Below, piece by piece: positions 58,166 through 64,000 of a stretch of DNA of 64,000 bases. The notes under the pieces were generated by a model, which was not told the origin of the DNA, made no database searches, and was given only the letters and a program-made list of their open reading frames with translations. The position numbers and the translations under genes were made by a program. The stretch's first letter is position 1, and each line of letters begins with the position of its first letter. Source of the stretch: Polyangiaceae bacterium (GTDB taxonomy: Bacteria > Myxococcota_A > Polyangia > Polyangiales > Polyangiaceae); the NCBI GenBank assembly GCA_023150915.1, contig JAKLKA010000006.1, positions 51,162 through 115,161 of the forward strand. The letters are read 5' to 3'.

Positions 58166-60955
58166 GTGACGCCCCGCATCCGCAAGATCCTGTGGGGCCT
58201 GTTCATCCTCGGCGTTGGCGCCCTGCTGCTCTGGGCCTACCAGCGCTTCGTGGTCGGCCCCCACGCGCCGGCGTACAAATGGGTGCGCGAGGGCAAGAAC
58301 TACGAGCTGCTCGAGCCGCGGACCATCGGGCTGGTCCTGATCACGCCGCTCTTGCTGTTCGTGCTCGGGCGATCGCTGGCCGATCTGCCCTGGCAGCAGC
58401 GCATCTTGGCGGTGCTGTTCCGCGTGGCGTTCATCGCCCTGATCTCGCTCGGGCTGGCGCGCCTGGCTCGCACCGCCGAAACCCAGAAGGTTGCCACCGT
58501 GTTCGTGGTGGACGTCAGCGACTCGGTGGAAGATCCATCGCTCGAGGACGCCCGCAAGACCATCGAGACCGCCATCGAGGCCCGCGGGAAGGACGACGTG
58601 GTACGGCTGATCACCTTCGCCAAGCGTCCACGCCTGGTCGACATGGGTGAAGACGGTGGTAAGCCCAAGGTGCCCAGCATCGAAGAGCTGCGGCACGGCA
58701 CCCAGCGCGCGCTCGAGAAGCTGGGGGTCGACAAGCCCGGCGCGGGCAGCGACGCGCAGGCCGCGATGCAGCTGGCCTACGGCGTGTTCCCTCCGGGGTA
58801 CCTGAAGCGCGCCGTGATCCTCACCGACGGCGTCGAGACCGACGGCGACCTGTTGGCCGAGGCGAACCGCGCCCGGGGGTTCGACGTCAAGGTGTACGCG
58901 GTGCCCTATCGCCGGCCGCCGCCCGGCGAGGTGGCGCTGCGCCACATGCAGGTGCCCGAGAAGGTGGACATTGGCCAGCCCTTCGACGTGGTGGCCAACG
59001 TCTATTCCAGCCGCAAGACCACCGCCCGCGCTCAGCTCTATCAGGGCGAGGCGCTGAACGGGCTCGACGGCGTGAAGGACCTCGAGCTCAAGGCGGGCGA
59101 GAACGAGATCAAGTTCAAGAGCGTGGTGCGGGTGGGCGGGCAGGTGACCTACGCGCTCAAGCTGCAAGACATCAAGGACGACAAGTTCCCCGAGAACAAC
59201 CAGTACGCCGTGACGGTGGACGTGCCCGGCCGGCCCACGGTGCTGTACGTCGAGGGCCAGCCGCAGCGCGCCACCTATCTGTCGGGCGCGCTCACTGCGC
59301 AGCAGTTCGACGTGGACGTGCGCGCGCCCAGCGCGTTCCCCAGCAGCGTGAAAGAGCTGGAGCGCTACGACTTCGTGATCGTGTCCGACGTTCCGCGCGA
59401 GGCGTTCGGCGAGGCGTCGCAAGATCTGCTCGAGAAGTACGTGCGCGATCTGGGCGGCGGCTTCTTGTTCGCCGGCGGCGAGGCGGGGTACGGCCTGGGC
59501 GGTTGGGCCCGGACCACCGTCGAGCGCATCTTGCCGGTGCGCATGGACGCCGAGCGCAAGAAAGAGATGCCCAGCGTGGCCATGGCGCTGGTGATCGATC
59601 GCTCGGGCTCGATGACGGGCCTACCGATGGAGATGGCGAAGGCCGCTTGCAAGGCCACCGTCGGCACGCTGGAAGGCGACGACATGATCGAGATCATCGC
59701 CTTCGACTCGACGCCCATCCGCTACGTGAAGTTCCAGCCGGCGCGTTATCGCAGCCGCATCAACAACGAGATTGCGCGCATCCAGCCCGGGGGTGGCACC
59801 GAGATCTTCCCCGCGCTCGACATGGCGTATCAGGACATCTCGGTGGTGCAGGCTCGGAAGAAGCACGTGATTCTGCTGACCGACGGGCGCGCGCCGACCC
59901 AGGGTTTGAAGGACGTGGCGCAGGCCATGTTGGCCGAGAGCATCACACTGACCACCGTGGGGCTCGGTGACGGCGCGGATCACGAGCTGCTTCGCATGCT
60001 GGCCGACACCGGCGGCGGCCGGTATCACTCCGTTCCGGATCCGAACAGCCTGGTCAAGGTGTTCACCCGCGAGACCGAGATGATCGCGCGGCAGGCCGCG
60101 GTGGAAGAGTGGTTCCCGGTGCAGCTGGTGCACCAGGCCGACTTCTTGAAGGGCATGTCGATCGCATCGGCGCCGCTGCTCCACGGGTACGTGGCCACGC
60201 AGATGAAAGAAGCACCGGCGCAGCTGATCTTGGCCTCGGACACCGGCGAGCCGATCTTGGCGCGCTGGCGGGTGGGCCTGGGGCACACGCTGGCCTGGAC
60301 CAGCGACGTGAAGAACCTGTGGGCCGTGGACTGGATCCGCTGGGCGGGCTTCGGCAAGTTCTGGGGCCAGCTGGTGCGCGAGCACATGCGGCACAAGCAC
60401 CGCCGCGAGCTCGACATGAAGACCGAGGTGGTCGGCGGCAAGGTGCACGCGGTGGTCGACGCCTTCACGGTGGACGAGCGCTTCGACAACGAGATCGAGA
60501 GCAAGCTGTACGTGATCGGCCCCGAGCCCGGTGGCGAGCGTCGCGAGCTGCCGATGAAGCAGACCGCGCCCGGGCGCTACGAAGCCGACTTCCAGCTCGA
60601 GAAGTATGGCTCGTTCTTGCTCCGCGCCGAGCACAACAAGGTGAACAAGAAGGGCGAGATCTCGAGCGTGGGCCAGAGCTTTGGCCACGTCTCGAACCCT
60701 TACCCGCGCGAGTACGCCAGCTTCGAGCCGGACATCGAGCGCCTGAGCCGCGCCGCTCTGGCCGGCGGCGGCAAGGTCGACCCCGAGGCGAAAGAGGTGT
60801 TCGACCCCGCGGGCGAGAAGATCGTCTACTTCGAGCAGCTGTGGAGCCGGTTCATCATGGCGGCCATCGCCATGTTCTTGCTCGACCTGCTCGTGCGTCG
60901 CATCCGGATCTTCGACCGGAAGTTCGTGCCGAAGAAGAAGCGCCACGCGGCGTGA
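58166..60955 (+). CDS. Large VWA/glutamine-amidotransferase-like membrane protein
   Basis: 929 aa from a GTG with GGGAGAGG upstream. Three N-terminal membrane helices (about 8-28, 52-70, 80-100), a first VWA-like domain (VVDVSDSVEDP, about 116), a class I amidotransferase-like domain (about 350-440, VLYVEGQPQRATYL and GGGFLFAGGEAGYGLGG), a second VWA domain with an intact MIDAS DRSGSMTG (about 476-483) and a final helix near 900. This layout is typical of the last gene of MoxR/DUF58/BatA clusters. It is separated from them by the four-helix-bundle element. Confidence 0.9.
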   Translation: MTPRIRKILWGLFILGVGALLLWAYQRFVVGPHAPAYKWVREGKNYELLEPRTIGLVLITPLLLFVLGRSLADLPWQQRILAVLFRVAFIALISLGLARLARTAETQKVATVFVVDVSDSVEDPSLEDARKTIETAIEARGKDDVVRLITFAKRPRLVDMGEDGGKPKVPSIEELRHGTQRALEKLGVDKPGAGSDAQAAMQLAYGVFPPGYLKRAVILTDGVETDGDLLAEANRARGFDVKVYAVPYRRPPPGEVALRHMQVPEKVDIGQPFDVVANVYSSRKTTARAQLYQGEALNGLDGVKDLELKAGENEIKFKSVVRVGGQVTYALKLQDIKDDKFPENNQYAVTVDVPGRPTVLYVEGQPQRATYLSGALTAQQFDVDVRAPSAFPSSVKELERYDFVIVSDVPREAFGEASQDLLEKYVRDLGGGFLFAGGEAGYGLGGWARTTVERILPVRMDAERKKEMPSVAMALVIDRSGSMTGLPMEMAKAACKATVGTLEGDDMIEIIAFDSTPIRYVKFQPARYRSRINNEIARIQPGGGTEIFPALDMAYQDISVVQARKKHVILLTDGRAPTQGLKDVAQAMLAESITLTTVGLGDGADHELLRMLADTGGGRYHSVPDPNSLVKVFTRETEMIARQAAVEEWFPVQLVHQADFLKGMSIASAPLLHGYVATQMKEAPAQLILASDTGEPILARWRVGLGHTLAWTSDVKNLWAVDWIRWAGFGKFWGQLVREHMRHKHRRELDMKTEVVGGKVHAVVDAFTVDERFDNEIESKLYVIGPEPGGERRELPMKQTAPGRYEADFQLEKYGSFLLRAEHNKVNKKGEISSVGQSFGHVSNPYPREYASFEPDIERLSRAALAGGGKVDPEAKEVFDPAGEKIVYFEQLWSRFIMAAIAMFLLDLLVRRIRIFDRKFVPKKKRHAA

Positions 60956-60992
60956 GCTGGCGGCGGCAGGCCTTCTGCGCCAGATTGGCCCC

Positions 60993-61850
60993 GTGACAAG
61001 CCGGGACCTGGGCCTCACCTTCGCCGGCGGCGGCAACCGAGCGTTCTACCAGCTCGGACTTCTGAACCGCTGGAGCGACCGGCTGTTGCCGCGCGTTGCC
61101 GCCGTGGCAGCGTGCAGCGCCGGTGCCTGCGTGGCGGTGGTGCTGCTCTCGGGGCGGCAAACCGAGACGCGCCAGCGCTGGCACGAGCTGCGCAAAGGGG
61201 TCCGCAAGAACTTCGACGCGCGGCGGCTGCTGAGGGGAGAGAACCCGACGCCGCACGGCCCCATCTATCGCGCCGTGTTGCTCTCGGCGCTCGCTGACGG
61301 CGGGTTCGAGCGCCTGCGGTCGCAGCCCTTTCCGGTGTTGGTGCTCACTGCGCGCATCCCGCGCCGCGTTCCCACGGCCGGCGCTCTGCTGCTCGGGCTC
61401 GCCGCCTATCGCCTCGAGCGTCGCCTGCACCCGCGCCGCCTGCACCTCCGCTATTCGACCCGCGCCGGCTTCAGCCCGGCGGTCCACGACCTCCGCAGCT
61501 GCCATACGCCCGAGCAGGTCGCCGAGCTCGTGCTCGCGTCGTCGGCGACGCCGCCCTTCACGCCCCTGGGGCGCATCGGCGGCGAGCGTCACGTCGACGG
61601 CGGACTGATTGATGGCGCCCCCGCGTTCGTTGCCGAGCAGGTGCCGAGCGTGCGCAAGAACCTGGTGGTGCTCACGCGCCCGTGGCGCGGCCTGCCCCAG
61701 GGCGGCCCGCGGTACTACGTCGCGCCGCGCCGCCCCATCGAGGTGAGCGCCTGGGACTACACCGAGGGCACCCAGGTGGACGAGGTGATCGCTCGAGGTG
61801 AGGCCGAGAGCGACGGGCACGAGGCGACTCTGCGTGAGGTCTTGGGCTGA
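60993..61850 (+). CDS. Patatin-like phospholipase family protein
   Basis: 285 aa. The oxyanion loop AGGGNRAFYQLG (about 11-22), a nucleophile elbow ACSAGA with Ser42, and the catalytic Asp in HVDGGLIDGAP (about 205) show the patatin fold. The elbow is A-x-S-x-G rather than G-x-S-x-G, which is tolerated in some members but lowers confidence in activity. It has no signal peptide. It would hydrolyse acyl lipids; it follows the VWA gene by 37 nt. Confidence 0.8.
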   Translation: MTSRDLGLTFAGGGNRAFYQLGLLNRWSDRLLPRVAAVAACSAGACVAVVLLSGRQTETRQRWHELRKGVRKNFDARRLLRGENPTPHGPIYRAVLLSALADGGFERLRSQPFPVLVLTARIPRRVPTAGALLLGLAAYRLERRLHPRRLHLRYSTRAGFSPAVHDLRSCHTPEQVAELVLASSATPPFTPLGRIGGERHVDGGLIDGAPAFVAEQVPSVRKNLVVLTRPWRGLPQGGPRYYVAPRRPIEVSAWDYTEGTQVDEVIARGEAESDGHEATLREVLG

Positions 61851-61859
61851 GCCGCTGGC

Positions 61860-62789
61860 TCAGTGGCAGACCTTCCACGTCAGGTCGTCGAACACCCATC
61901 CGATGCTGGGCAACCAGCAACACGGGGCGGTGGGGTCTTCTTGACCCTGCGGGCCGTAGCACTCCTTGTAGCCACCGTCGAAGCTCAGCACGACGTTCCA
62001 GGTGTCGCCCGGGTTGGCGACCAGCTTCGCGCCGGGGGCGATGTTGCCTTGGTGCTGGGTGGGACCCAGATCGGCGCTCAGCGTCCCCAGACTTGCGTCG
62101 AACACGACCTTGGCCGTGTGCTTCGAGCCTGCGCTGATGCCATGGCTCCCGGAGAAGATCTTCGCCTCCACGTCGGTCGTGCCGCACCCGCTGCCCGAGT
62201 GGTACTGCTGCTTGTAGTAGGTCTCGGCCTGCGTCTTGTCACTCGCGCCGTGACCCGGCCCCGGCCCGTGCAGCGTCAGCTCGAAGAGGTTGCCGCCCTT
62301 GCACCAGTGCGCGCCGCGCTTCAGGGCCACGAGCGACTCGAACGCAGGGAACCCGCTCTTGGTCGCGCCCCCGGCCGCCGGGTTGTAACAGGTGGGGCTC
62401 CACGCCGTGGCCGTGTAGCTGAAGCTGAGCTCCACCCGGCGGTATTCGACGCCGGCGTCGAGGGGCAGAGGGATGCGTCGGAATTGCTCGGCCCCGGACA
62501 CCACGAAGTGGAAGGTCTCTGTGCCGCTCTTGCAGGTGAGGCCCCCGGCGTCCCCGCCCGCGCTTCCCCCAGTTGCCATTCCCGCGCTGCCATCCGTGCC
62601 CGCACCGCCGCCCGACGTCGCCCCTCCGGTGCTGCCACCCGCGCCGCCACTGCCGGCTGCGCCGCCACTGCCGGCTGCGCCGCCACTGCCCCCGCCGCCC
62701 GCCCCACCTCCCGCGACGTCCGATGGCGCGTCGTCGCTGCAGGCCGCCGCGATGGCCACCCAGAGCAGCAGCAGTGGCCCGAAGCGCAT
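61860..62789 (-). CDS. Gly/Ser-tethered lipoprotein
   Basis: 309 aa. The signal ends in AIAAAC, then a tether of about 65 residues made of GGAAGSGG-type repeats. The C-terminal 215 residues form a beta-rich domain with six cysteines (CKSGTETFHFVVSGAEQ, VEYRRVELSFSYTATAW, HWCKGGNLFELTLHG, ECYGPQGQED, CCWLPSIGW). The spacing resembles carbohydrate- or ligand-binding jelly rolls, but no family is recognised. It is convergent with the patatin gene. Confidence 0.7.
   Translation of the reverse strand: MRFGPLLLLWVAIAAACSDDAPSDVAGGGAGGGGSGGAAGSGGAAGSGGAGGSTGGATSGGGAGTDGSAGMATGGSAGGDAGGLTCKSGTETFHFVVSGAEQFRRIPLPLDAGVEYRRVELSFSYTATAWSPTCYNPAAGGATKSGFPAFESLVALKRGAHWCKGGNLFELTLHGPGPGHGASDKTQAETYYKQQYHSGSGCGTTDVEAKIFSGSHGISAGSKHTAKVVFDASLGTLSADLGPTQHQGNIAPGAKLVANPGDTWNVVLSFDGGYKECYGPQGQEDPTAPCCWLPSIGWVFDDLTWKVCH
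62641..62697 (-). repeat. 18-nt tandem repeats in the lipoprotein tether
   Basis: The plus strand shows three tandem copies of GCGCCGCCACTGCCGGCT, the last imperfect. They encode the G-G-A-A-G-S blocks of the lipoprotein tether and are likely to vary in number. Confidence 0.6.
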
Positions 62790-62873
62790 GCCCGGACTGT
62801 ATCACTCGGGTGCCTGTCAGTCCGACCGATCAGAGCCGGGCGCTCTCGCACCCTCGTGGTACGCTGAGCCGCG

Positions 62874-63698
62874 ATGTCCGAGCCCGCCTGGGTCGTCGAC
62901 CCCGCCGATCCCCGCGCACCCCCGCGCGAGACGTGGGAGCGGATGACACCTGCGGAGCGCGACCGCGTGGTGGCGACGTTGCCCAGCGACATGCCCCTCG
63001 ACCTTCATCCGCCCGAAGGTGACGCACATCGAAAGCCCAAAGAGCGCGCCCGAGACGCGCTCAGCGAGTTCTTCCGCAGCATCGGTCGCCGGGTGTACGT
63101 CTCGAGTGAGCTCGTGACCTACTATCCCGGCGAGCCGCGCTTCTGCCCGGACATCCTGGCGGTCACCGATGTGGAGGACCACGATCGCCAGAGCTGGATC
63201 GTATCGAAGGAAGGCAAGGGGCTCGATCTGGTGATCGAGATCCACGTCAGCGGCGACAAGACCAAGGACTTCACGACCAACGTGACCCGCTACGCGCGGC
63301 TGGGCATCCCCGAGTACTTCGTGTTCGATCGCCCCGCTGGGCGCATCCACGGCTACCGGCTGGCGCCCGGTGCAGCCAGCTACGAGCGGGTCGTACCCCA
63401 GGGGGGTCGGATGCAGTCGGAGGTGCTGGGGCTGGCGCTGACCGTCGAGAACAAGATGCTGCGTTTCTACCACGGCACCGCGCCCCTGCTCTTTCTGGAC
63501 GAGCTCGTGGGAAAGCTCGACGGCATGGTGGCGGAGCTGGTCGAGGCGCGCGACCAGGCGCTCCGGCAGGCCGAAGAAGAGGCGAAGCGGGCTGAAGAAG
63601 AGGCAAAGCGGGCTGAAGAAGAGGCGAAGCGCGCTGCCGCTCTTGCCGCGGAGAACCAGGCAATGCGCGCCGAGCTCGAGCGGTTGCGTCAGCGCTAG
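62874..63698 (+). CDS. Uma2-family endonuclease-like protein with coiled-coil tail
   Basis: 274 aa. The PD-(D/E)XK-type core is visible: a Glu in SSELVTYYPGEP, PDILAV (catalytic Asp, about 97), and DLVIEIHVSGDKTKD (Glu near 121). YARLGIPEYFVFD is the Uma2 hallmark. Residues about 230-274 are an extra coiled coil with three E-E-E-A-K-R-A heptads. Uma2/DUF820 proteins are numerous in myxobacteria and cyanobacteria; their targets are unknown. Starts ATG 62874 in the divergent gap with the lipoprotein. Confidence 0.85.
   Translation: MSEPAWVVDPADPRAPPRETWERMTPAERDRVVATLPSDMPLDLHPPEGDAHRKPKERARDALSEFFRSIGRRVYVSSELVTYYPGEPRFCPDILAVTDVEDHDRQSWIVSKEGKGLDLVIEIHVSGDKTKDFTTNVTRYARLGIPEYFVFDRPAGRIHGYRLAPGAASYERVVPQGGRMQSEVLGLALTVENKMLRFYHGTAPLLFLDELVGKLDGMVAELVEARDQALRQAEEEAKRAEEEAKRAEEEAKRAAALAAENQAMRAELERLRQR
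63569..63640 (+). repeat. 21-nt repeats encoding the Uma2 coiled coil
   Basis: Three tandem copies of a 21-nt unit of the form GAAGAAGAGGCAAAGCGGGCT encode the E-E-E-A-K-R-A heptads at the end of the Uma2 protein. Confidence 0.7.
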
Positions 63699-63784
63699 GC
63701 TCGCGGGCAAGGCATCACGGCGTGAGGAGCAACTGGCTTGGCGCTGGGGAAGATGGCAGCCACGGCCGGCGTACGTCGTCCGCC

Positions 63785-64000
63785 ATGATTCGATCTCGGC
63801 TCCGAGAGCTGCGACTTGCCGCCGCGCTGATGCTCGTAGCCGGCGCGTTGGCCTGCAGCTCGGGCGGCGACTCGGCCGGTTTCGGTGACGGCGGCGCCGC
63901 CACCGGCGGCGCGTCGGGAAGCGACGCGGGCACGACGGGCGGCTCGTCCAGTGGTGGCAGCGGTGCCTCGGGCGCCACCGCTGGCGGCGGCGGCTCGCCC
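63785..64000 (+). CDS. N-terminal part of a lipoprotein (partial)
   Basis: ATG 63785 opens a frame of 72 codons that reaches the window end. It has a lipoprotein signal (LAAALMLVAGALAC, Cys24) and then a Gly/Ser/Ala/Thr tether of the same style as the lipoproteins at 4974, 21394 and 61860. The functional domain lies outside the window. Confidence 0.65.
   Translation, partial: MIRSRLRELRLAAALMLVAGALACSSGGDSAGFGDGGAATGGASGSDAGTTGGSSSGGSGASGATAGGGGSP

Overview
The window is GC-rich DNA with the gene style of a predatory or soil myxobacterium (Myxococcota, most likely Polyangiales). The evidence is about ten lipoproteins, several with long Gly/Ser/Ala tethers, plus a Ser/Thr kinase with an HRDVSPQN loop, FHA and PilZ proteins, MopE-like Cys/Asp repeats, PEGA domains and a sigma54 activator. 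Gene density is high. Many neighbouring genes overlap by 4 nt (ATGA, GTGA or TTGA), which implies translational coupling. No rRNA, integrase, transposase or CRISPR array was seen.

Layout. 1-8.9 kb: accessory zone with an RCC1-like lipoprotein, a broken VapBC-type toxin-antitoxin pair, a YdeI-like protein, a PlsC-like acyltransferase, a kelch/MopE-like lipoprotein, an acyl-CoA dehydrogenase and a second toxin remnant. 9-14 kb: chorismate synthase, then a sigma54 activator divergent from a YqiJ/NfeD-flotillin pair that has a good -24/-12 promoter. 15-20.6 kb: a sugar ABC importer (MalK, a fused MalE-MalF, MalG) with an SDR dehydrogenase inside, then thymidine kinase. 20.5-25.7 kb: two FHA paralogues, a DNRLRE-type lipoprotein, a Ser/Thr kinase and a TPR/PEGA protein. 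25.7-36.5 kb: mfd, envelope genes, and a complete tol-pal operon in which pal is promoter-proximal. 38-42.3 kb: ilvE, then a small-RNA/small-ORF zone with three tRNA-like genes around an HNH endonuclease, two tandem small ORFs with terminators and a near-consensus promoter. 42.4-49.7 kb: M16 peptidase, PpiD-like foldase, PilZ protein, DinG-type helicase, MBL hydrolase. 49.7-51.5 kb: a DUF433/DUF5615 pair with a frameshifted toxin, and a receiver-domain protein with a histone-H1-like Lys/Ala/Pro tail. 51.7-61 kb: a MoxR/DUF58/VWA (Bat-like) operon interrupted by a four-helix-bundle element. 61-64 kb: patatin, lipoproteins and a Uma2 protein.

The strongest undescribed-looking item is at 57.67-58.17 kb. 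A four-helix-bundle gene lies antisense inside the MoxR/VWA operon. It is flanked by a 33-nt inverted repeat made of TACTCG hexamers and by copies of the downstream gene's first codons. It resembles a 23S rRNA intervening sequence that has landed between coupled protein genes. Next in interest are the tRNA-like/HNH/small-ORF locus, the receiver-histone-tail fusion, the MalE-MalF fusion and the sigma54-controlled flotillin operon. Three toxin genes in the window are all broken, which suggests that TA modules arrive and decay here.
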